Source: an uncultured Sphingomonadaceae bacterium
GTDB lineage: Bacteria; Pseudomonadota; Alphaproteobacteria; Sphingomonadales; Sphingomonadaceae
Assembly (NCBI GenBank): GCA_947493215.1
Contig: CANLQE010000001.1
Location: forward strand, 744,001-808,000
Reading direction: 5' to 3'
Length of the DNA: 64,000 nt
Positions 8,622-17,094 of the stretch are shown piece after piece. Below the pieces are notes generated by a model. The model had not been told where the DNA came from, searched no databases, and saw only the letters and a list, made by a program, of their open reading frames with translations. The number at the start of each line of letters is the position of its first letter. The stretch's first letter is position 1. A program made the position numbers and the translations under genes.

Positions 8622-11069
8622 TCAGTCGAAATCATTCACAACAGAGCCGGTTTTAGTCCGTGTTGCCAAGCTAGTGATGCTAGATGATTTCCAAACACCA
8701 TTTGCGAACACGTTTGATACGGTATGACCCCGCGTCAGCTGTATAGCCACATTAGCAGTTGTCGATCCGGTGTTGACAAATACGGTATTTGATAACCAAA
8801 GATCGAGTGATCTTGCCTGACCCGACAAGGAGCTGACACCATTTATTTGGATAAGCTTACCGCCTGCCTCAATGTCGCCAAAAAATCGGCTGTTTGCGAC
8901 AAAGAAATTTGGCAGGCTTTCAGCGTTAGCGATATTGAAGAAACGCAAATAGGCTGTTCCGGAAATTCGTTTCACATCGCAGTTATCGAGATGATATGCA
9001 GCACCTTGATCGGCACTAAGCGTGATAATATCACTCAGATTAAATCTGCTATTTGAAATATTCGAGTCAGCAGTAACCGTTACACCGCCAGAAACTAAAG
9101 ATGCGATGTTGCAGTTATTGATCTGCACCTTCTTACATTTTACGACAACCAAATAGACATTGGCGTCTTCCAGAATTATCTCTGATGCTGTGGCAGTCAC
9201 TCTATGCTTTACCGTGATTGGTTCTTCATCATGCGTCCGCGCTCCTGAGACCTTTACATATACCGGATTTGATGAACTAAACTTACTTATAGTCGCGCTG
9301 TCGCTTGAAGTGCTGGCGGGAAAAGCGCCTTGGTTGACCCATCTCGTGAAAAGATTAGTGACTGTGATATGCGCGCCGCTATCGGCGTTGATTGCCATTG
9401 CAGTATTGCTACCTCCGTCACGATGATACTGAAAGTTGTCAATTGATGCGATAACATTTTTGGCGGCGATACCAATGTTACACTCATTAGCCACGCAAGA
9501 ATCAAAAGTTATTGAAGCCAGCAGATCAACATCTAAAGTTAATGCTTTAAATCCTATTCCTGCATTATCTGCATAGCAATTTATGAAACCTGCTTGAGCA
9601 CCTTTAAAGCCATTGGTTAAGTTGAGGGCCGTTGCCGCATATGTAAACCCGCGACCGCCAGTGTTTCGGCTAACACAGCCGGTAAACGTAACAATATTTG
9701 TATTTTCCGACCAGAAACCACTGTTGAATTCTCCACCTCCATATTGCTGGGAATAGTCATGTGCGTTTTCCGCAATGCAGTTTGTGAAAGAAATTTGGCT
9801 GCTAAGTTCAATCGTTCCACCTGCAACACCTTCAGTAACAAACCCAATGCGAGTAACGTCTACAGCCTTGCAATTGGTTAACGAAATGTTACTTGAGCGG
9901 TTAATATAAAAGCCATCTCCGAAATTGTTACGGGACCGTTCCACAACACAATTGTCAATGACAGCGCTCCTGCAGGCATCCAAACGGATACCAGCCTGCG
10001 CAGAGTTTTGGGCTGTAATATTGCGCAATATAATATTTTGCGCAGAAAATGCTTCTATAGGCCACCAGCCAGTAAAACTATTGTAATTTCCAGGATTCCA
10101 CGACCTGGGGTCGGCACTAACTGCGCCATCGACGGTAAAGTCTTCATAAGTGCCACTTCCACTTATGCTCAACAAGACGCCGCTTTTTACGCCCACATTT
10201 ACTGCCTGGAATTTAGTTTTGTTTTGGCCCGCACCCGCTAAACCAGTGGCTAAAGTGACAACATCTGAAAGTCGATAATCGCCTTCCAAAACAGACAAAG
10301 GAATACCCATTAAGATCGCAACAGTCGATGCAGTTTGAAAGGACACCGTGTCGTCAGTGACGCCATCACCCAAGGCACCAAACCAACTGACATCAATGCT
10401 TTCGAAGCTATCTGATCGAACCCAAGCTCCACTCGCGCCGGTTGGGTCACTCTCCGGAGCTATGTGGAGGCCCTGCTCTGGATCTGCTGTAACCATCGCG
10501 GACAGATCTGCCGTTGAAAACACAAATTTACCGGCCCGGATTGGCTCTGTGAGGAAAGCGTCATCAAGATCAGACGCGGCATTGCCTGCTGTGGCTAAGG
10601 CGGAGCGGGTCGAGTAACCTTCTCCGGACGAGCCAGGATCCCCCTTGGGTCCTTGCTTGCTCGGGTCATAAGGATCCAGGTCCTCAATGGGTGTCGCCAA
10701 TGCTATGTCCGCGCCGGCATCGAATATTCGCAACCGATGGCTGATCGCGCTATCAAGAAATATCTGGGGGAAGCGCCCTAAGTCGTTCGCAACCAATGGG
10801 TTCGGCGCTTCGGCCGAAAGGCTGTTAGTGGTATAAATCGGCGTAAGGTTGGCCGTGCCTGCAAGTGTAAAAACAGCTTTTGCTCCAGCTATCGAATACA
10901 CGCTGCTGTCACGCGCTAGTCTAACTGGCATTGCAAAGTTCACTGCTTTTACAGCGGATTTCTCGGCGAGAGTAGACCCTCCTTTCCCCGCAATTATGCT
11001 AACAATGGCGGGTAATAGATTAGCTTTGAAAACGTCGCGCCGGGAAATGGCTTTCCAATTGAATTTCAT
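8622..11069 (-). CDS. Tat-exported right-handed beta-helix protein with tailspike-like N-terminus
   Basis: The 815-residue product starts with a twin-arginine signal (SRRDVFK, 9-15, then a hydrophobic stretch), so it should be exported folded. Residues ~75-135 (PNPLVANDLGRFPQIFLD...HRLRIFDAGADI) resemble the N-terminal attachment domain of phage tailspikes. They are followed by a short collagen-like Gly-X-Y segment (GPKGDPGSSGEG, 140-151). From 226 the pectate-lyase-3 signature appears (SWFGALGDGVTDDT), and the rest to ~740 reads as repeated short beta-strands of a parallel beta-helix. Family members are polysaccharide lyases, hydrolases or epimerases. Set at the head of the exopolysaccharide operon, it could trim or modify the exported polymer. 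No catalytic residues can be assigned from sequence alone. Confidence 0.8.
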   Translation of the reverse strand: MKFNWKAISRRDVFKANLLPAIVSIIAGKGGSTLAEKSAVKAVNFAMPVRLARDSSVYSIAGAKAVFTLAGTANLTPIYTTNSLSAEAPNPLVANDLGRFPQIFLDSAISHRLRIFDAGADIALATPIEDLDPYDPSKQGPKGDPGSSGEGYSTRSALATAGNAASDLDDAFLTEPIRAGKFVFSTADLSAMVTADPEQGLHIAPESDPTGASGAWVRSDSFESIDVSWFGALGDGVTDDTVSFQTASTVAILMGIPLSVLEGDYRLSDVVTLATGLAGAGQNKTKFQAVNVGVKSGVLLSISGSGTYEDFTVDGAVSADPRSWNPGNYNSFTGWWPIEAFSAQNIILRNITAQNSAQAGIRLDACRSAVIDNCVVERSRNNFGDGFYINRSSNISLTNCKAVDVTRIGFVTEGVAGGTIELSSQISFTNCIAENAHDYSQQYGGGEFNSGFWSENTNIVTFTGCVSRNTGGRGFTYAATALNLTNGFKGAQAGFINCYADNAGIGFKALTLDVDLLASITFDSCVANECNIGIAAKNVIASIDNFQYHRDGGSNTAMAINADSGAHITVTNLFTRWVNQGAFPASTSSDSATISKFSSSNPVYVKVSGARTHDEEPITVKHRVTATASEIILEDANVYLVVVKCKKVQINNCNIASLVSGGVTVTADSNISNSRFNLSDIITLSADQGAAYHLDNCDVKRISGTAYLRFFNIANAESLPNFFVANSRFFGDIEAGGKLIQINGVSSLSGQARSLDLWLSNTVFVNTGSTTANVAIQLTRGHTVSNVFANGVWKSSSITSLATRTKTGSVVNDFD

Positions 11070-11587
11070 AAGGACACCTGATTCTTGCTTGAATCTCGAC
11101 TAAATCCCACTTGCAGATCGATTGGTCAAACTAAGAAAAGAAAAGCAAAAAAGTCTCTTAATTGTGTTACGCTTAAAAAGCAGGCATTCTTTGAAAAATC
11201 GAACTCCTAGATTTAGGCTACCTTATTGTTCTGTTCCCCTGAATGCCTCTTACATTTGTAGTGAGGCTATCTGACTGAGCGAACGGGTGTCCCTGATAAG
11301 AAATTCTCCATAGGCTGTCTTGTCAGGATTCTGATCCTGGAGCCAACGTTTGTTCTTCTAAGATATTGACTTTTTCGCATTAGATTTTCTCGGCGCCAAT
11401 CTTGCTATCAAAAGCGGCTGACAACCGGTCAATTGTATGCGTCGATTCGGGGGCTATCATAAGCGTGAAACAGATATAGAAAGATCAAGCAAATAGACTT
11501 GCAACCTTACAAATATATAGCCTAACAGCAACCGCTAGAGATGAAAGCCCTAGGTGACATGTACGGATATCGAATTCTTGTATTTTG
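11070..11587. other. Divergent intergenic region between the exopolysaccharide and acyl-reductase operons
   Basis: About 518 bp of AT-rich DNA separate the minus-strand polysaccharide operon from the plus-strand acyl operon, and presumably hold promoters for both. I see no convincing gene. A short perfect inverted repeat, CAGGAT-TCTG-ATCCTG, lies at 11324-11339 and could be a small hairpin or operator. Poly-A-rich stretches lie near 11135-11155. No terminator-like T-run follows the hairpin. Confidence 0.5.
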
Positions 11588-12307
11588 ATGTTCAAAATTT
11601 TGATAAGAAGAGGAGGCATTATCAAAAAAATTATTCTCTATGGTGGGGGCGATTTCGCTGTTGAGTTGGCCACATATATTGTCGACATAAATGCGGCGTT
11701 GTCTCTTGCTTCTTCTAACGCCCATGGTTCTGATTTGAAATTAACTGATGTGATCTCATCGGAGCCAGCTCGCGAACAGGACTTAACTGATATAATTGGT
11801 TACAGCCCGGTTTTCCACGATCATATAAATTCAATTTCGGATCTTGAAGAAAAGTACTTCATCTTGAGCATGGGAAATGCATCAGTTAGACACAAGATAC
11901 ATAGCCGTTTATCAGAAATAGGAGCTCAATTTCTTACACTTGTCCATCCACTCGCTTATGTAGCGAGAACGTCGACGGTCGGTGCGGGTTCTGTTATTTG
12001 CCCATTTGTTTTTGTTGGGCCCTTCGCGCGAGTAAGTGAAAACTGCGTACTCAACATAAATTGTTCTGTCGGGCATGATGTTGAAATTGGAACTTCCTCC
12101 GTTCTGTCACCTGGAGCGATGATAAACGGCCACGGCACAACAGGTTCTGCCGCTTTTTTAGGAGCCGGAGCTATTATGAACCCAAACGCGAAATTGGGAA
12201 CTCTCGGACAACTATCGGCAGGATCGGTTTTGACCAAGTCCGCAGGAGACGGTTTCCTTATGCATGGAAATCCTGCGGTTGGCAGACAAATGGTCAAGGT
12301 GAACTGA
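11588..12307 (+). CDS. NeuD/PglD/VioB-type sugar acyltransferase (left-handed beta-helix)
   Basis: This 239-residue protein has the two-part NeuD/PglD layout: an N-terminal Rossmann-like nucleotide-sugar-binding part (IILYGGGDFAVELA) and a C-terminal hexapeptide-repeat helix from about 120 (STVGAGSVICPFVFVGPFARV...). The conserved catalytic-type His is present in NCSVGHDVEIG, and the usual end MHGNPAVGRQ is there. Family members transfer acetyl or larger acyl groups to amino sugars. The ATG at 11588 lacks a good ribosome site; a strong GAGGAGG at 11608-11614 sits just before an ATT-ATC-AAA run, so the real start may be a rare codon near 11617. It heads the operon that includes the ACP gene, 38 bp downstream, so an ACP-bound acyl donor is plausible (inference). 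Confidence 0.82.
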   Translation: MFKILIRRGGIIKKIILYGGGDFAVELATYIVDINAALSLASSNAHGSDLKLTDVISSEPAREQDLTDIIGYSPVFHDHINSISDLEEKYFILSMGNASVRHKIHSRLSEIGAQFLTLVHPLAYVARTSTVGAGSVICPFVFVGPFARVSENCVLNINCSVGHDVEIGTSSVLSPGAMINGHGTTGSAAFLGAGAIMNPNAKLGTLGQLSAGSVLTKSAGDGFLMHGNPAVGRQMVKVN

Positions 12308-12345
12308 ACGAATTCCCTTAAATAACAAAGTAAGGCTATGCAAAC

Positions 12346-12570
12346 GTGAATGATAAAATTGACACAGTGTTTTTGGAAGCACTTGGTTTGGACAATCTGG
12401 ATGATAAATCCATATTAAAGTACAATGAGATTGAAGCGTGGGATTCAGTGGCACATATGACGCTGATTGCAGGCCTTGAGGATGCCTTTGACTGCATGCT
12501 CGATATGGATGACATAATAGACATGAGTTCATATGATATGGCGGTAAAAATTATGGCTAAATATGCCTGA
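12346..12570 (+). CDS. Acyl carrier protein
   Basis: This 74-residue acidic protein starts with GTG and folds as a typical ACP. The 4'-phosphopantetheine site is EAWDSVAHM, with Ser34 in a DSV version of the usual DSL motif. The downstream acidic helix (EDAFDCMLDMDDIIDM) is as in ACPs that dock with partner enzymes. It is not the housekeeping AcpP, which normally sits beside fabG/fabF and carries DSLD. It overlaps the reductase gene by 8 bp, which implies translational coupling. In this operon it most likely carries the substrate passed between the ligase, reductase, acyltransferase and LuxE/LuxC-like enzymes (inference). Confidence 0.88.
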   Translation: MNDKIDTVFLEALGLDNLDDKSILKYNEIEAWDSVAHMTLIAGLEDAFDCMLDMDDIIDMSSYDMAVKIMAKYA

Positions 12571-13321
12571 CTTACTCAGTCTGGCCGGTAAAGTTGCCAT
12601 CATCACTGGTGCGGCACGGGGTATCGGTAGCGCCATAGCGGAAAACTTTGCTGCTCGAGGAGCATCACTTATTCTCAACGCACGAAGCGACGGTGAACGG
12701 CTGGATGCATATTGCAGCGAGCTTAAGTCGTCTTTTAATGTGCCGGTAGTTGGGATACTGGGTGATATATCCAAAGCGGAAACATCCTCGGCTTTGGTCG
12801 CCAGCGCATTTTCAAATTATCGCCGGTTGGACATTTATGTGAACAATGCCGGGGTCCTGCTGGATGGCTTAATTGGAATGGTACCGCAAAGCGATATTGA
12901 TGAGTCAATCGGTGTCAATCTGATAGGCGTTTTACATGGGATCCAGTCTGCGGCGCGCTTGATGAAGCGCGGTGATGGTGGCTCTATAATCAACATTTCC
13001 TCAATAATTGGCCGCGTTGGCAATCAAGGACAAATGGTTTATGCTTCATCAAAGGCGGGGGTTATTGGGGCGACTTTGTCGGCAGCCAAAGAGTTGGCGC
13101 CCGCAAATATTAGAGTGAATGTTATAGCGCCCGGATTTATAGACACTGATATGGTGAAGCAATTACCGACCGCCAAGTTTGACGAGCGAATTGCATCGAT
13201 CGCTATGCAGCGCATCGGCTCTCCTGATGATATCGCAAACGCCGCGCTTTTTCTTGGTTCAGATCTATCTACCTATGTTACGGGCCAAGTATTGGGTGTA
13301 GACGGCGGAATGCTCGTTTAA
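12563..13321 (+). CDS. FabG-like short-chain dehydrogenase/reductase
   Basis: This 252-residue classical SDR shows the NAD(P)-binding TGAARGIG (15-22), NNAG (94-97), the active-site serine in NISSIIG (144-150), Tyr160 and Lys164 (YASSK), and the C-terminal VTGQVLGVDGG that is characteristic of 3-oxoacyl-ACP reductases. By family it reduces a 3-oxoacyl group on ACP to the 3-hydroxyacyl form. An adjoining, overlapping ACP gene supports a carrier-bound substrate. There is no ketosynthase gene in the operon, so the 3-oxo substrate would have to come from elsewhere, or the enzyme reduces a different carbonyl. The following ligase gene begins on the next base after its stop codon. Confidence 0.9.
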   Translation: MPDLLSLAGKVAIITGAARGIGSAIAENFAARGASLILNARSDGERLDAYCSELKSSFNVPVVGILGDISKAETSSALVASAFSNYRRLDIYVNNAGVLLDGLIGMVPQSDIDESIGVNLIGVLHGIQSAARLMKRGDGGSIINISSIIGRVGNQGQMVYASSKAGVIGATLSAAKELAPANIRVNVIAPGFIDTDMVKQLPTAKFDERIASIAMQRIGSPDDIANAALFLGSDLSTYVTGQVLGVDGGMLV

Positions 13322-14740
13322 GTGGCGAAATTATCAACTACGGATTTTGCCTTGTTACTAAGTGACAAAGAGCCCGATCAAATTTGTATAGCCGATGATA
13401 GAAATGACGTCGGGCTCAGTTATCGACAATTCAATCATCGCGTGACGGAATGGCACGAGAATCTTGCTGATCCAAAAGGGCTCGTTTTTCTATATCTCGA
13501 AAATTCGATAGAAAGCGTTGCTGCGCTTTTGGGATCTATAATGGCAGACCATGCAGTTGTCTTGCTCGACCCCTCGTTGCCGTCAGCAAGTCGCGAACAG
13601 TTAAACTATCTATATCAGCCTGAACGGATTATTTCTTCTGACAATGGTTATGATATGACAGTCAGCCTACAGCCTCAGAATGAGCGTATTCATCCCGATC
13701 TCTCAATATTACTTTCTACGTCAGGATCTACAGGTAGTCCTAAATTCGTCCGGCTGACATCTAACAATGTGTTGGCAAATGCTACGGCAATTGCGCAATC
13801 TTTGCAGATTGGGTCTAAGGATGTCGCTTGCGCACATTTGCCATTGCATTACTCTTTTGGATTGTCAGTACTAACAAGTCACCTAGTTGCTGGTGCGGCG
13901 GTTCGTTTGACGAAATCAGGTTTTACAGATCGTTCTTTTTGGAATGGGATGAAGCAGGCCGGCGTCACGCATCTGCCGGGTGTCCCATTCCATTTTCAGA
14001 TGTTGGAGCGGTTGCGATATGAGCGGATTGATTTACCCGCTCTTAGGTCAATGGCGCAGGCAGGAGGTTTTCTTGATATAAAGGGAAGAACCAAAGCTCA
14101 CGACTATATGGCTAAACGCAATGGACGCTTTTATGTCATGTATGGTCAAACCGAAGCTGCGCCTAGAATCTCCACCTTGACTCATGAAGACTTCACACAA
14201 GCGCCCCAATCTGTGGGGCAAGCGCTTGTTGGCGGGAAGTTATTGATTTTGGATGATGATGCCAATCCAGTCGACTTGGGTGAGGAAGGACTCGTTGAAT
14301 ATCATGGTCCAAACGTTATGATGGGTTACGCTCAAAATCGGGCCGATCTTTTGAGAGGTGACGAGTTGGAAGGTATACTGCGAACCGGAGATATTGGCCG
14401 CATGGATTCAGCAGGTCGGCTGACATTAACGGGGCGAGCCAAACGGTCAGCAAAAATTTACGGTCTTCGAGTTAATCTCGATGAAGTAGAGGTGCTTGCA
14501 AATGTTGGGGCAAACACATTTGCGGCCGACGTCGCCGTTACCCAAAGGGCTGAAACGTTGATAATCCACTATCAATGTTCCGATGGTTCTAACGATTCGG
14601 CGATCATCGAAAAAATTAGGCATCTTTTAGCGGCGCATTACACCTTACCTAAAAGTTGCTACAAGTTTGAAGTAGTTAAAGATATTCCCAGAACGTCAAG
14701 AGGTAAAATTGATTATCGGCAATTGGAACAAGTGATATGA
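13322..14740 (+). CDS. AMP-forming acyl ligase (ANL superfamily)
   Basis: This is a 472-residue adenylating enzyme starting with GTG. The P-loop-like motif STSGSTGSPK (132-141), YGQTEAAPR (the A5 motif, about 274-282), the RTGDIGR motif and the C-terminal PRTSRGKIDY with the catalytic lysine are all visible. Such enzymes activate a carboxylic acid as acyl-AMP and pass it to CoA or to a carrier protein. With an ACP gene two positions upstream, loading of that ACP is the simplest reading. It is shorter than typical fatty-acyl-CoA synthetases (500+ residues), closer to carrier-loading ligases. The stop overlaps the next start as ATGA at 14737-14740. Confidence 0.9.
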   Translation: MAKLSTTDFALLLSDKEPDQICIADDRNDVGLSYRQFNHRVTEWHENLADPKGLVFLYLENSIESVAALLGSIMADHAVVLLDPSLPSASREQLNYLYQPERIISSDNGYDMTVSLQPQNERIHPDLSILLSTSGSTGSPKFVRLTSNNVLANATAIAQSLQIGSKDVACAHLPLHYSFGLSVLTSHLVAGAAVRLTKSGFTDRSFWNGMKQAGVTHLPGVPFHFQMLERLRYERIDLPALRSMAQAGGFLDIKGRTKAHDYMAKRNGRFYVMYGQTEAAPRISTLTHEDFTQAPQSVGQALVGGKLLILDDDANPVDLGEEGLVEYHGPNVMMGYAQNRADLLRGDELEGILRTGDIGRMDSAGRLTLTGRAKRSAKIYGLRVNLDEVEVLANVGANTFAADVAVTQRAETLIIHYQCSDGSNDSAIIEKIRHLLAAHYTLPKSCYKFEVVKDIPRTSRGKIDYRQLEQVI

Positions 14741-15816
14741 TTGCAGCACTAGAAACTGCAATGTCCCAGGTTCCTTACAGCATGGCTTATGACGCTCGTG
14801 AGGCTTTGTTGAAAGATGGTCTGAATGCCTTGACTGCTCAGCACTATGCCGCATGCGAACCCTATCGTCGTATAATTGACGGATATTGGAAAGGTGCGAC
14901 TAATGCGCAATCTGTAGATGCCGTGCCCTATCTCCCGGTATCGCTTTTCAAAACGCAAAAATTAATGTCCGTTGCGCCAGAGGCAGTGAGAGTTACATTA
15001 ACCTCTAGTGGAACAACAGGACAGGCAGTCAGCCGGATTTTTATGGATGCTGAGGCCTCGTCAATCCAGCAACGAGCTTTGGCTAGTTCCCTAATGCACG
15101 TGTTAGGCAAAAAACGTTTGCCTATGCTAGTCATCGATACTGATGCGGTTTTCAAAGACCCAAGGTACATGAGTGCGCGCGGGGCCGGTGTCCTGGGTAT
15201 AATGCGATACGGGAGGAATCATGCTTTTGCGCTAACGCCAAATCTGCAGCCTGATTTTGATGCCGTCCGCGCATTTCTTGATGATGTTAATGGAGAGCCG
15301 TTTTTCATGTTCGGATTCACATATTTGGTGTGGATTAATTTTTATGAGCAGTTTCGCGATGCCGGATTAGACCTTTCCAATGGCATCTTGATACACTCGG
15401 GCGGCTGGAAAAAAATGATTGAACGCGCTGTCGACAATATTCAGTTTCGTAGCGCATTGGGTCAAGCATTCAAATTGAAGAAAATTCATAACTTCTATGG
15501 AATGGTAGAGCAGATTGGGTCGATCCTGCTCGAGGGGCCGGACGGTCTTTTATATCCGCCCAACTTTTCCGACGTGATTATTCGGGATCCTGTTACTTGG
15601 GAAGTCGCTCCCAACGGTACACCCGGTGTTGTCCAAACAGTTTCTCTATTGCCGCACAGCTATCCTGGCCATAGTCTCTTGACGGAGGATTTAGGGGTCA
15701 TTGAAACCGTTGACGCAGGCATTAACGGTTGGATGGGCAAGGGCGTTAGGATAATTGGACGAGTGCCCAAAGCTGAGCTTCGGGGCTGCAGTGATGTTAT
15801 AGCGGCAGCGGCATGA
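14737..15816 (+). CDS. LuxE-family acyl-protein synthetase
   Basis: This 359-residue protein shows the LuxE/PaaK adenylation motif LTSSGTTGQ (about 87-95), FGFTYLVW and NFYGMVEQIGS. LuxE enzymes activate a fatty acid with ATP, hold it as a thioester on a cysteine near their C-terminus, and hand it to the LuxC reductase. That cysteine appears conserved as Cys351 in ELRGCSD. The gene sits directly before a luxC-like gene with a 4-bp ATGA overlap, the same partnership as in bioluminescence operons. No luxA/luxB luciferase or luxD thioesterase is present in the window, so the aldehyde must serve another purpose. It is the second ATP-dependent acyl-activating enzyme in this operon. Confidence 0.88.
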   Translation: MIAALETAMSQVPYSMAYDAREALLKDGLNALTAQHYAACEPYRRIIDGYWKGATNAQSVDAVPYLPVSLFKTQKLMSVAPEAVRVTLTSSGTTGQAVSRIFMDAEASSIQQRALASSLMHVLGKKRLPMLVIDTDAVFKDPRYMSARGAGVLGIMRYGRNHAFALTPNLQPDFDAVRAFLDDVNGEPFFMFGFTYLVWINFYEQFRDAGLDLSNGILIHSGGWKKMIERAVDNIQFRSALGQAFKLKKIHNFYGMVEQIGSILLEGPDGLLYPPNFSDVIIRDPVTWEVAPNGTPGVVQTVSLLPHSYPGHSLLTEDLGVIETVDAGINGWMGKGVRIIGRVPKAELRGCSDVIAAAA

Positions 15817-17039
15817 CTGCAGTCATCTGGAATCCCGCTCAAGAATCTGTCGAGGAAGAAGATCTACTCGCGCGGATCGAAGCCTTGAAGTACGCTGGCC
15901 AGTCTCCATTGTTTGATAGTTCCGGTAAACTGCTTTCTAAAATCTCAAAAGCCATTTTAGCCAGTCCGCGCGCGCGCGCCGCTCCTCAATATGTTGCCCT
16001 AGGGTATTGGCTTCGCGCAGCAGCATTGAAGCGGATGGTAGCTGATTTTTCTGCGAAACATCTAAGCGAGAATGGCAGTCTTCTTGTACCGCGCGGCTTG
16101 GCTCTTCACCTGCCGCCTACAAATGTGGATACAATTTTCGTATATAGTTGGGCATTATCTGTACTTGCTGGCAACGCAAATATCGTTCGGTTATCGGAAA
16201 GTCTTTCCGCAGACACCGAATGGTTGGTGGATTTGATCGCAACTGTGGTCGCGCAATCAGAAGAGAGCGAGCGACATGTATTTTGCAGCTACTCCTATGG
16301 TGGCGAATTTGAAAAGAAGTTATCGCGGCAATGTGATCTTCGGATGATATGGGGCGGTGATGCGAAAATCGAGACTGTTTCGCAAATCCCGATCCGGCCG
16401 GACGGGCTTTCGGTAGGCTTTCCTGATCGTAAGTCGATGGCACTCATATCAGCAGAGGAATATAATAAGGCGCCTGCCGAAACACGTGAGCTTCTGGCTA
16501 CCAATCTGTTCAATGATATTTATTGGTTTGATCAAATGGGGTGTGGCTCACCGCGTTTATTGGTGTGGATTGGCGATGGCATTGATAAATCCAAGGACCT
16601 CTATCAGCGAATTTTGTCTATTGCCGAAGGGAAAAATCAGACGGTGGAAGCAGGCGTCGCCATAGGGAAAATTGCCTTTGCCAATGATTTGCTTGCTGAG
16701 TCGATCGGCACATCTGCATGTCACTATAGTAACCTGCTCGAAGTTACCGATGTTATCGACCCAGCATTAGCCCTAGAGCGCACTCAAGGTGGCGGGTTTT
16801 TAATGCAAACAAATGTTGAGAAAATCGAAGATGTGGCAGCTTTCACTTCGCGACGGATACAGACTTTAACCCATTTTGGCTTTTCTGAGGCCGCGCTCAA
16901 TCGTCTTGCGCAAAGCATATCGGGTCGTGGCGGCTATCGCATCGTCCCTATTGGCCAGGCTCTGCAGTTTGACAAGATTTGGGACGGCGTCGAACTTTTT
17001 ACGCATATGACACGGCGCGTCATCATCCGTTTAAACTAG
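15813..17039 (+). CDS. LuxC-family acyl reductase (aldehyde-forming)
   Basis: This 408-residue protein belongs to the LuxC acyl-CoA reductase family (related to aldehyde dehydrogenases), which reduces an acyl thioester to the aldehyde with NADPH. WGGD (180-183) and PDGLSVGFPDRKS lie in the nucleotide-binding part. FDQMGCGSPRLLVW holds Cys244, the expected acyl-accepting nucleophile. The C-terminal TRRVIIRL is typical of the family. Its 4-bp overlap with the LuxE-like gene suggests a two-subunit fatty-acid-reductase complex. The coding sequence contains a (CG)n run near 15967-15979 within codons for Pro-Arg-Ala-Arg-Ala. It is the last gene of the operon and faces a methyltransferase gene on the other strand. 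Confidence 0.9.
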   Translation: MTAVIWNPAQESVEEEDLLARIEALKYAGQSPLFDSSGKLLSKISKAILASPRARAAPQYVALGYWLRAAALKRMVADFSAKHLSENGSLLVPRGLALHLPPTNVDTIFVYSWALSVLAGNANIVRLSESLSADTEWLVDLIATVVAQSEESERHVFCSYSYGGEFEKKLSRQCDLRMIWGGDAKIETVSQIPIRPDGLSVGFPDRKSMALISAEEYNKAPAETRELLATNLFNDIYWFDQMGCGSPRLLVWIGDGIDKSKDLYQRILSIAEGKNQTVEAGVAIGKIAFANDLLAESIGTSACHYSNLLEVTDVIDPALALERTQGGGFLMQTNVEKIEDVAAFTSRRIQTLTHFGFSEAALNRLAQSISGRGGYRIVPIGQALQFDKIWDGVELFTHMTRRVIIRLN

Positions 17040-17094
17040 CAATTGTTCACAAATTAGCGCGTGTGCGAATTCACGTTGTTACAGTATCTTATCG

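Noticed and set aside
15960-15985. (CG)n run in the LuxC-like gene as a phase-variation tract
   Set aside because: About six CG repeats code naturally for Arg-Ala-Arg-Ala; similar runs occur in ribD, and there is no other sign of phase variation.
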